Assembly (NCBI RefSeq): GCF_008364825.1
Contig: NZ_VTTO01000001.1
Span: 874,837 to 938,836, forward strand
Source: Azospirillum sp. B21
GTDB taxonomy: Bacteria > Pseudomonadota > Alphaproteobacteria > Azospirillales > Azospirillaceae
Reading direction: 5' to 3'
DNA: 64,000 nucleotides
A program made the position numbers and the translations under genes. This document shows positions 58,008-64,000 of this stretch, piece after piece (within the stretch, counting starts at the first letter, position 1; each line of letters begins with the position of its first letter). The notes below the pieces were generated by a model. That model saw only the letters and a list, made by a program, of their open reading frames with translations, did not search any database and was not told the DNA's origin.

Positions 58008-58646
58008 TCAACCTCCGCTGCGCGACACCCCGGTTTGGGCCGCGCGTCGGCTGTCGCGGCGGTGGCGGACCAGCCGCAGCACATAGGCGCCGATCAGGGC
58101 GATGAACAGCAGCAGCGTCCCCGGCACCATCAGGTCGGCGATCCAGGGGAAACCCACCCGCACCAGATAGCCCGTGCAGGCGAGAACCAGCGACCACAGC
58201 GTCGCCCCCGCCGCGGCATAGAGCAGGAACACCCCCATCGGCAGCCCGCAGGCCCCGGCGGGAACGGAGATCAGGGTGCGCAGGCCCGGCAACGGCTGGC
58301 ACAGCAGGACGGCAAGGCCGCCGCGCCGGGCGAACCATCCGGTGGCGCGATGGACCTGCTCCGGCTTCACGGTCAGCCAGTGGCCGTGGCGGCCGAGGAA
58401 GGCTTCGAACCGCTCGCGCCCCATCCAGTGGGCCGGCGCATACCACACCAGTTCCCCCACCGCGGAGCCGAGCCCGGCGGCCAGCGCCACCAGCAGCAGG
58501 TTGAACTCCCCCGTCGCCGCCCCCATGCCGGCCAGCGGGATCACCGTCTCCGCCGGGATCGGCGGCAGCGCGCGAGCCAGGATCAGCATCAGGAAGATGC
58601 CCAGATAGCCGAACTGCTGCACGATCTGGATGATCCACTCGGTCAT
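58008..58646 (-). CDS. DedA-family membrane protein
   Basis: 212 residues with several membrane helices. ARALPPIPAETVIPLAG near the N-terminus and LLCQPLPGLRTLISVPAG carry the conserved arginine and glycine clusters of DedA. The family moves undecaprenyl phosphate or lipids across the membrane. ATG 58646 (MTEWIIQIVQQFG) gives a normal DedA length. Confidence 0.9.
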   Translation of the reverse strand: MTEWIIQIVQQFGYLGIFLMLILARALPPIPAETVIPLAGMGAATGEFNLLLVALAAGLGSAVGELVWYAPAHWMGRERFEAFLGRHGHWLTVKPEQVHRATGWFARRGGLAVLLCQPLPGLRTLISVPAGACGLPMGVFLLYAAAGATLWSLVLACTGYLVRVGFPWIADLMVPGTLLLFIALIGAYVLRLVRHRRDSRRAAQTGVSRSGG

Positions 58647-58750
58647 TTGCTCGACGGGGTTTGGCCGTGGATTGGACGGGTTCGATACTGTGAACCGCGC
58701 GACCGGTGCGGGCGTTCCCGACCCGATCCGCTCTTGACCCACCCTCCCTC

Positions 58751-58792
58751 TTGACCCGAGTCAAGGCGTGGGCCGTTCGTCCACGGTTTAGT
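58751..58792 (+). promoter_or_regulatory. FNR/NnrR-like box and minus-10 upstream of nnrU
   Basis: TTGACCCGAGTCAA at 58751-58764 is a perfect dyad with TTG-N8-CAA, the form of boxes bound by FNR-family regulators such as NnrR. A TTTAGT lies at 58787-58792. A start about seven bases after it (58799) would put the box centre at -41.5, the classical class II activator distance. No ribosome site lies before the ATG at 58802, so the transcript would be nearly leaderless. The motif CTCTTGACCC is repeated at 58731. Confidence 0.6.
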
Positions 58793-58801
58793 GTCTCCAT
58801 C

Positions 58802-59473
58802 ATGACCGTATCCCTCGCCCTTGCCGCCGCCCTGCTGTTCCTCAGCCATGCCCTGCCGTCCTGGCCGGGGGTGCGGCCCGCCCTGATCGCCCGGCTCGGC
58901 CGTGGCGGCTTCGTGACGATCCATTCCGTCGGCTCGCTGCTGACGCTGACCCTGTTCGTGCTGGCTTATCGCGCCGCCGACGGCGGGGAGGTGGTGTTCA
59001 CGCCCTTCGACTGGGCGGCGCCGCTGGTGGCGGTGGTGATGCCGGTGGTCTTCCTGCTGCTGGTCGCCCGCGTCACCACCCGCTTCGGCAGCCAAAGCGC
59101 GCCCAACCCGCCGCACGGCATCTACCGCCTGACCCGCGCGCCGGGCAGCCTGGCGCTGCTGCTGTGGGCATGTGCGCATCTGAACGCCACCGGCGACGGG
59201 CGCCGCGTGCTGCTGTTCGGCACCATGGCGGCCATCGCGCTGTTCGCGCTGGTCAAGAACGAGATCGTCCTGGGCCGCAGCCCGGCCGGCCGCGCCTTCC
59301 GGGCGGAGACCTCGCTTCTGCCGCTGGCCGGACCCCAGGGGGTGCGTGGCGCGCTGACGGGGCTGAAGGAAATGGGAGCGGCGCGATTGGCCGGAGGGCT
59401 GGCCGCTTATGGGGGCATGCTGTTGCTGCACCCCTGGCTCTTCGGGGTGGATCCCCTCTACTGGATAGGTTGA
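58802..59473 (+). CDS. nnrU: NnrU-family membrane protein
   Basis: 223 residues, about six helices. NnrU is needed for nitrite and NO reduction in denitrifying alphaproteobacteria such as Rhodobacter; mechanism not settled. The pattern LFLSHALPSWPGVRPALIARLGRG, MTIHSVGSLLTLTLFV-like helix, and HLNATGDGRRVLLFG match the family. The candidate FNR/NnrR-type box upstream agrees with that role. It starts at ATG 58802. No other denitrification gene in the window. Confidence 0.9.
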   Translation: MTVSLALAAALLFLSHALPSWPGVRPALIARLGRGGFVTIHSVGSLLTLTLFVLAYRAADGGEVVFTPFDWAAPLVAVVMPVVFLLLVARVTTRFGSQSAPNPPHGIYRLTRAPGSLALLLWACAHLNATGDGRRVLLFGTMAAIALFALVKNEIVLGRSPAGRAFRAETSLLPLAGPQGVRGALTGLKEMGAARLAGGLAAYGGMLLLHPWLFGVDPLYWIG

Positions 59474-59553
59474 GCGCGACGGTGGACTGGCGCATCTGTT
59501 GAGACGGGACTGGAGTACCGCGCCTCACCGCCACTGTGCCAGGAAGCCCCCGC

Positions 59554-59988
59554 ATGAAAATCCGCGAGATCATGACCCGCGACGTGCAGACGGTCCGGCC
59601 CGACGACAGCATCCGCCGGGCCGCGCAATTGATGGACCAGTTGAACGTCGGCATCCTGCCCGTCTGCGAAGGACGGGATCTGGTCGGCGTGGTGACCGAC
59701 CGCGACATCACCGTCCGCGCCATCTCGGCCGGAAAGCAGCCCGACCGCTGCAAGGTGGCGGAGGTGATGACCGCCAATCCCCGCTATTGCTACGAGGACG
59801 ACCCGGTCGGCAGCGTCACCGAACTGATGGCCGGCCAGCAGATCCGGCGCGTGCCGGTGGTCGACCGCAACGACCGCCTGACGGGCATCGTCTCGCTGGG
59901 CGATCTGGCAACCGAAGCCAAGAACGACCGCGCCGTGCAAGGCGCGCTGGAGCGGATCTCCTCCCCCTCCCAGCCGGACCGGAGCTGA
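59554..59988 (+). CDS. CBS-domain pair protein
   Basis: 144 residues with two CBS modules: KIREIMTRDVQTVRPDDSI and VAEVMTANPRYCYEDDPVGS. CBS pairs bind adenosine nucleotides and sense energy state. Partner unknown. Start ATG 59554; ATG 59536 is possible. Separated by 35 bases from the DUF2934 gene downstream. Confidence 0.92.
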   Translation: MKIREIMTRDVQTVRPDDSIRRAAQLMDQLNVGILPVCEGRDLVGVVTDRDITVRAISAGKQPDRCKVAEVMTANPRYCYEDDPVGSVTELMAGQQIRRVPVVDRNDRLTGIVSLGDLATEAKNDRAVQGALERISSPSQPDRS

Positions 59989-60023
59989 CCGGCCCGCAAC
60001 CCTTCGAAGTGGAGCCGACCATC

Positions 60024-60290
60024 ATGGAACACACACTGGGTCCGGACGACCCGCGGGTCCGCGAACGCGCCTATCAGCTTTGGGAAGAAGAGGGGCGGCC
60101 CGAACACCGCCATCTCGATCACTGGGCGCAGGCCGCCCGCGAGATCGAGGAGGAGGACCGCCGCAACTCGGGCGGTCCCCGCGTCAACAGCCCGGATGCC
60201 GGGCTTGCCGTCCCCGACGACCCCGCCGCCCGCAACCAGCGGGAAGCGGCGGAGCATCTGGGGCAGTCCACAGTACCGTCCGACCGGTAG
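60024..60290 (+). CDS. DUF2934-domain small protein
   Basis: 88 residues: RVRERAYQLWEEEGRPEHRHLDHWAQA is the DUF2934 signature, followed by an unstructured acidic tail. The family is often near stress and envelope genes in rhizobia-like bacteria and its function is unknown. ATG 60024 follows GGAG. Confidence 0.85.
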   Translation: MEHTLGPDDPRVRERAYQLWEEEGRPEHRHLDHWAQAAREIEEEDRRNSGGPRVNSPDAGLAVPDDPAARNQREAAEHLGQSTVPSDR

Positions 60291-60308
60291 GCCGGGCGGC
60301 GGAAGCGG

Positions 60309-61121
60309 TCACTCGACTTTGAGGCTGACCGCTTCCATGCCCTTTTCGGTCTGGCGCACGGTCATGCGCACGCGCTGTCCGTCGTCCAGGCCGCGCAGGC
60401 CGGCACTCTCCAGCGCACGGGCCGGGATGAACACGTCGCGCCCGCCGCCGTCGGGCTGCGCAAAGCCATAGCCCTTGCCGCCGTTGAACCACTTCACGGT
60501 GGCGCCCATCTCGCTGGTCGGGCCGCTGTCCTGCTGCGGACGGCGGGGACCGCGATCCTGGAAGCCACCACGGTCCTGGCCACGATCCTGGCTCCGGTCC
60601 TGGAAACCGCGACCTTGGCCCCGATCCTGGAAGCCGCGACCCTGGCCGCGGTCCTGGAAGCCGCCGCGGTCGCCACCCCGGTCTCCGAAGTTGCGGTCAC
60701 GCGGACCACCGGCATCGCGGCGCGCGCCGAACCCGCGATCGCCGCCCCGATCACCAAAGCCGCGGTCACCGCCCCGATCGCCACCCCGATCACCGAAGCT
60801 GCGCTCGCCGAAGCTACGGTCGCGTCCCTGCGGACGGGCCGGGGCGGCGGCGGTGGAGAGGTCGACGGAATGCAGGACGCTGACCTGCTGGCCCTTGCGA
60901 TCCTCGACGATGTCGACGACGACGGTGGCGCCGTCCGGCAGGGTGGTGTGGCCGGCGGGCACGACAAGCGAGGCCGGCAGCAGGGCGTCCTTGCCGCTGT
61001 CCCCGACCTTGACGAAGCCGTAGCCGCGTTCGGGGTTGAACCATTTCACGGTGGCCGTCACCTGGGTGGCGACGACGTTGGGCTGACGATAGACGTGGCT
61101 GCGGGGCGGCTGATTGTACAT
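60309..61121 (-). CDS. Two-domain cold-shock RNA-binding protein with repetitive RGG-type linker
   Basis: 270 residues. Cold-shock domain 1 (about 18-82) with TATVKWFNPERGYGFVKV, then a linker of about 120 residues (FGERSFGDRGGDRGG and FQDRGQGRG units), then cold-shock domain 2 with GATVKWFNGGKGYGFAQPDG. Both have the K-W-F-N and G-Y-G-F RNA-binding motifs. RGG-like linkers bind nucleic acid and phase-separate in eukaryotic proteins; here the function is unknown. ATG 61121. A likely RNA chaperone. Confidence 0.92.
   Translation of the reverse strand: MYNQPPRSHVYRQPNVVATQVTATVKWFNPERGYGFVKVGDSGKDALLPASLVVPAGHTTLPDGATVVVDIVEDRKGQQVSVLHSVDLSTAAAPARPQGRDRSFGERSFGDRGGDRGGDRGFGDRGGDRGFGARRDAGGPRDRNFGDRGGDRGGFQDRGQGRGFQDRGQGRGFQDRSQDRGQDRGGFQDRGPRRPQQDSGPTSEMGATVKWFNGGKGYGFAQPDGGGRDVFIPARALESAGLRGLDDGQRVRMTVRQTEKGMEAVSLKVE
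60552..60664 (-). repeat. In-frame tandem repeats in the cold-shock linker
   Basis: Imperfect tandem copies of a 27-base unit encoding FQDRGQGRG, with degenerate FQDRSQDRG copies at the ends; followed by FGDRGGDRG units at 60665-60820. All copies stay in frame, so length variation between strains is to be expected. Confidence 0.8.
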
Positions 61122-61280
61122 GGGAAACCCGAACTCCGGCAAACAGAAGCGGCGCCCGAACCTGTCCCGACATGGACCGGCGGACGCCAACCTCTGACAC
61201 ATCGCCCGTCCTGGCGGCTTTGGCAAGTCGGGACCGCTCCGAATACGCCGGACAGGCTGTAAAATCTTACGGCCAGGCCG

Positions 61281-61478
61281 TCATCCCATCAGGCGGTCCA
61301 TCAGACGGTCGGGCACCGGCGGCGGTTCGCGCGGCGGAACGGGGATCGGTGCCGGCGGTTCCCCCAGCGGCGGGCGGGACGGATCGCCCGGCACAGGCAA
61401 CGGCTCGTCGGGACCGACCGGGGGAATGGACGGCTCGCGCGGCGGAGACGGCGGAAAAGGACCAAGGCTGAAATTCAT
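61281..61478 (-). CDS. Short proline-rich protein, uncertain
   Basis: 65 residues, about one-third proline (MNFSLGPFPPSPPREP and PPAPIPVPPREPPPVPD), ending DRLMDRLMG. GGAG lies ten bases before the ATG. It is not recognised and could be random open frame in GC-rich DNA; the proline bias is consistent with either. Its neighbours on the same strand are exported or RNA-binding genes. Confidence 0.35.
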   Translation of the reverse strand: MNFSLGPFPPSPPREPSIPPVGPDEPLPVPGDPSRPPLGEPPAPIPVPPREPPPVPDRLMDRLMG

Positions 61479-61534
61479 GCTCGGTGTTCTCCATCGGTGG
61501 AAGGGCGGCGGTGGGAGAAGTGGGGTGCGGCCGG

Positions 61535-62110
61535 TCAGCCGCCCTGGCCGCCGGGAGGCGTCTGCGACAGGCGGCGGGCGTCGTTCAGGCTTTCCATGCA
61601 GCGGGCCTCGTCGCCATCGCGGGCGGCGCTGCGGGCCGCCGTGACCAGGGCCTCCAACTGGGCGTTGCGCGCCGCCTGCCCCATAGGCCCGTTGGCCCCG
61701 CCGGAGCCCCCGGGCCCACTGTCCGGCATCGCGCGGGAGTTGGCCTGCGGCGCGACGGAGGGGGCGGTCGGCATGTTGCTGCCGGTCGCCGGGGGTTCGA
61801 TCACCGACCGGTCGCCGACGGCGGGTGGCGCCACCATGCCGCCGGACTGGGCCAGGTCCTCGCTGCTGGTGCCCGATCCGGAACCGGAGCCCAGCTCATC
61901 GCGTGGGGTCGAGCCGGACAGGCCGGGCGGCGCGCTGTCCGGGACGGCGACCGGCGGCGGTTCGGTCGACAGGCCGCGGTTGGCGGCGAACTGCTCCACC
62001 ATCGCGGCGCATCCGCTCTGTGCAGCAGCCGGCTGGACGGCCAGAAGCCCGGCCGCCACCGCAAGCGCGAGGGGGGCGACGGGGCCAAGCCTCGTGAAAT
62101 CTGTCCGCAT
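61535..62110 (-). CDS. Exported low-complexity protein
   Basis: 191 residues. Signal peptide to about residue 30 (LALAVAAGLLAVQPAAAQSG), then a Ser/Pro/Gly-rich segment and a C-terminal helical region (AARNAQLEALVTAARSAARDGD then CMESLNDARRL) with a cysteine. ATG 62110 has GAGGA seven bases upstream. Unknown function; style like the secreted protein at 54094-54489. Confidence 0.75.
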   Translation of the reverse strand: MRTDFTRLGPVAPLALAVAAGLLAVQPAAAQSGCAAMVEQFAANRGLSTEPPPVAVPDSAPPGLSGSTPRDELGSGSGSGTSSEDLAQSGGMVAPPAVGDRSVIEPPATGSNMPTAPSVAPQANSRAMPDSGPGGSGGANGPMGQAARNAQLEALVTAARSAARDGDEARCMESLNDARRLSQTPPGGQGG

Positions 62111-62315
62111 CGGTCGCATCCTCCTCGGTTGGCTGTGCCACAGACGACGTATGTCAACCGAGTCAACGGCGACCGGCAGGGCCGGGTTCCGATGGCTGGT
62201 TCCGATGGCCGGGCGGAAGAGAGGTCCGGCCATGCAGCTTGCTCATTTCGCGGGCAGTCGCCGGCTGCTGTAGAGTGCCGGTCCACGACCTCAACCAACG
62301 GTTCATAAGTTCATC

Positions 62316-63230
62316 ATGATCGCCAATATGGCTGCGCTCGGCGCGGCGCTGTGCTGGGCCGCGGGCGGCCTGATCGCCATCGGGCCGGTGCGGGTGCTCG
62401 GCTCCATCGCGTTCAACCGCGTGCGCCTGACGATCGTCGCCGCGGTCCTGCTCGTCGCCACCACGCTGCTGGGCGGCTGGGAGACGTTGGACACCGGAGC
62501 GGTCCTGACGCTGGCCCTGTCGGGGGCGGCCGGCATCGTGATGGGCGACATGGCCCTGTTCTGGTCGCTGAGCCGGCTGGGACCGCGGCGCAACGTGGTG
62601 ATCTATGCCGCCAACGCCCCGCTGACGGCCCTGCTCGGCTACACCCTGCTGGGCGAGGCGCTGGGGACGTGGACGACGCTGGGGATCGTGCTGGTGACGC
62701 TGGGGGTGATGCTGGCGGTGGCCCTGCGGTCCGGCTCCACCCACAACTGGGAGGCGGTGCAGGGCAGCCTGTTGGCCGGCGTCGGCGTCTGTCTGGTGGC
62801 GGCGGTGGCGCAGGCGGTGGGATCGGTGATCGCCAAGCCGGTGATGGCGGCCGGCGCAGATCCGGTCGCGTCGGCCACCGTGCGGGTGACGACGGCGGCG
62901 CTGATGTTCACCGCCATCGGCGCCCTGTCGGCGCTGCGGGGCGGCGATGCGGCGGCGGCCGGCGGCGGCCTGTTCCTGCCGCGCGGGCTGACGCCGAAGC
63001 TCGCCCTGCAGGTCGCCGGCAACGGGCTGCTCGGCGTCGGTCTGGGGATGACGCTTCTGCTGGTCGGGCTGGCACACGGCAATGCCGGGGTGGTCGCCAC
63101 CCTGTCGGCCCTGAGCCCGGTGCTGATCCTGCCGATGATGTGGCTGATGACCGGCCAGCGCCCGTCGCTGGGCGCCTGGGCCGGCGCCGCGGTCGCCGTG
63201 GCCGGCGTGGCCCTGATCGTCAACCGATAG
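62316..63230 (+). CDS. DMT-superfamily transporter (EamA type)
   Basis: 304 residues with ten predicted helices in two EamA halves: NMAALGAALCWAAGGLIAIG, ANAPLTALLGYTLLGEALG and a repeated second half with ALSPVLILPMMWLMTGQRPS, each ending in the conserved GEA/GQRPS helix. Exports or imports small metabolites; substrate unknown. ATG 62316. Confidence 0.92.
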   Translation: MIANMAALGAALCWAAGGLIAIGPVRVLGSIAFNRVRLTIVAAVLLVATTLLGGWETLDTGAVLTLALSGAAGIVMGDMALFWSLSRLGPRRNVVIYAANAPLTALLGYTLLGEALGTWTTLGIVLVTLGVMLAVALRSGSTHNWEAVQGSLLAGVGVCLVAAVAQAVGSVIAKPVMAAGADPVASATVRVTTAALMFTAIGALSALRGGDAAAAGGGLFLPRGLTPKLALQVAGNGLLGVGLGMTLLLVGLAHGNAGVVATLSALSPVLILPMMWLMTGQRPSLGAWAGAAVAVAGVALIVNR

Positions 63231-63239
63231 AAGACATCC

Positions 63240-64000
63240 TCAGCGCGCCTCGACCGCGACGCCCAGGGTGGGCAGCGCCGCCTGAAGCGCGGCGGAGGCG
63301 CGGTTGACGGCGTCGCGCAGCTGCGCCTTCAGCGCCGGCACGTCGGGGCGATCCTGTTCGCAGGCGTGCTGCAGCATGCGGGCCAGCCGCGACAGCTCCA
63401 GCAAGCCGACATTGCCGGCCAGCGACACCATGGCATGGGCATCGGCGGCGGCGTCCTTCATGGTCTCCGCCTCGCTGATGCGGTCGGCGCGCAGGGCCAG
63501 TTCGGCCAGCGTGCCGGTGACGAAGCGGGGGAGCACGTCGCCGCCCAGCGTATCCGCCAGCGTGTCCAGCGCGCCGCGGTTCAGCACAGGCGCGCCGCCG
63601 GACACCGGAGCAACCCCGGCCAGCACGGCCGCCTCCTCCGCGTCGCCGCCGGGCCGGGCAGTATCCGCCGCAGCCCCCGCCGCAGCATTCGCATCTGCAT
63701 CCGCCTTGGCTTCCAGCCAGCGGTCGACCGCCGACAGCAGGGTGTCGCGCTCGATCGGTTTGGTCACATGGTCGTTCATGCCGACATCCAGGCAAAGCTG
63801 AAGCTGATCGGTCAGCGCGTTGGCGGTCAGCGCGATGATGGGCACGGCACCCCGCCGTCCGCCAAGCTGACGGATCGCCGCGGTGGCCTGCAAGCCGTCC
63901 ATCCGGGGCATCTGCATGTCCATCAGGACCAGATCGAACTCGCCGCCGCGGACCGCCTCCACCGCCAGCACGCCGTCCTCCGCCACCTCCACCGTGTGGC
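63240..64000 (-). CDS. Response regulator/HPT protein, 5' end beyond the window
   Basis: C-terminal about 253 residues of a larger protein. A receiver domain (GEFDLVLMDMQMPRMDGLQA, with DHVTKPIERDTLL at its end) and a linker, then an HPT domain with ADAHAMVSLAGNVGLLELS carrying the phosphotransfer histidine. The receiver lacks its beginning, and the frame stays open to the right edge, so it is probably the end of another hybrid histidine kinase, with the same REC-HPT tail as the one at 25947-29846. Confidence 0.88.
   Translation of the reverse strand, partial: HTVEVAEDGVLAVEAVRGGEFDLVLMDMQMPRMDGLQATAAIRQLGGRRGAVPIIALTANALTDQLQLCLDVGMNDHVTKPIERDTLLSAVDRWLEAKADADANAAAGAAADTARPGGDAEEAAVLAGVAPVSGGAPVLNRGALDTLADTLGGDVLPRFVTGTLAELALRADRISEAETMKDAAADAHAMVSLAGNVGLLELSRLARMLQHACEQDRPDVPALKAQLRDAVNRASAALQAALPTLGVAVEAR

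Noticed and set aside
60552..60664. CRISPR-like direct repeats
   Set aside because: The repeats are in frame and encode FQDRG units in the linker of a cold-shock protein; no spacers or cas genes.

Overview
The window is a GC-rich (roughly two-thirds G+C), gene-dense stretch of a proteobacterial chromosome with mostly housekeeping content. Gene content and protein style point to an alphaproteobacterium of the Rhodospirillales, most likely an Azospirillum or close relative: a CowN nitrogenase-protection protein, an RpoE-ChrR pair, NnrU, CimA-type isoleucine synthesis, an lpxD, several large hybrid kinases and Azospirillum-like GC-rich intergenic palindromes. The assignment is by recognition only. 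I saw no tRNA, rRNA, CRISPR array, insertion sequence or prophage.

Layout. 0-10.6 kb: an orphan peptide-type binding protein; an isochorismatase-like hydrolase divergent from a LysR regulator; the def-fmt-truA block; cobS-cobC; an FMN-binding stress protein; a DEAD-box helicase with a long leader; a FliL-like protein; a VUT-family membrane protein. 10.6-21.6 kb: cimA, a chemoreceptor, a beta-hydroxyacid dehydrogenase, a TerB-like protein, an AEC transporter, a DinG-type helicase, mtgA, and a sigma factor/ChrR anti-sigma pair with a candidate autoregulatory promoter. 21.8-29.9 kb: a tight run on the minus strand of a large hybrid kinase, a PleD-like diguanylate cyclase and two unusual MoeA-type proteins, one fused to a binding-protein-like domain and one lacking the canonical GG motif. 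30.1-43.4 kb: a PQQ-type sugar dehydrogenase; a heme-PAS/LytTR regulator that looks like the CO sensor RcoM, directly upstream of cowN; trmJ, lpxD, a cupin, an OmpA-like protein, an orphan TRAP binding protein, two unknown membrane/coiled-coil proteins, acs, EVE, YciI, a DEDDh exonuclease and a Nudix hydrolase. 43.6-54.5 kb: a methyltransferase, acnA, an unknown two-gene pair, a hybrid kinase, and an amidoligase plus glutamine-amidotransferase pair. 54.8-64 kb: a phospholipase-D-type enzyme, a DUF4398/OmpA envelope pair, DedA, NnrU behind an FNR-family box, a CBS protein, a DUF2934 protein, a two-cold-shock-domain protein with an RGG-like linker, low-complexity exported proteins, a DMT exporter, and a response-regulator/HPT protein cut by the right edge.

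The strongest discovery-type signal is the rcoM-cowN unit. The 144-base gap between the two genes carries three 11-base direct repeats at exact 20-base intervals just upstream of a possible promoter, which is what a LytTR-domain activator would be expected to bind. It suggests CO sensing coupled locally to protection of nitrogenase from CO. Other regulatory predictions are a sigma-E-like promoter for the rpoE-chrR pair, a TTG-N8-CAA box centred 41.5 bases before the inferred start of nnrU, and a leaderless LysR transcript. The amidoligase pair and the kinase/cyclase/MoeA run are the best candidates for poorly described functional systems.
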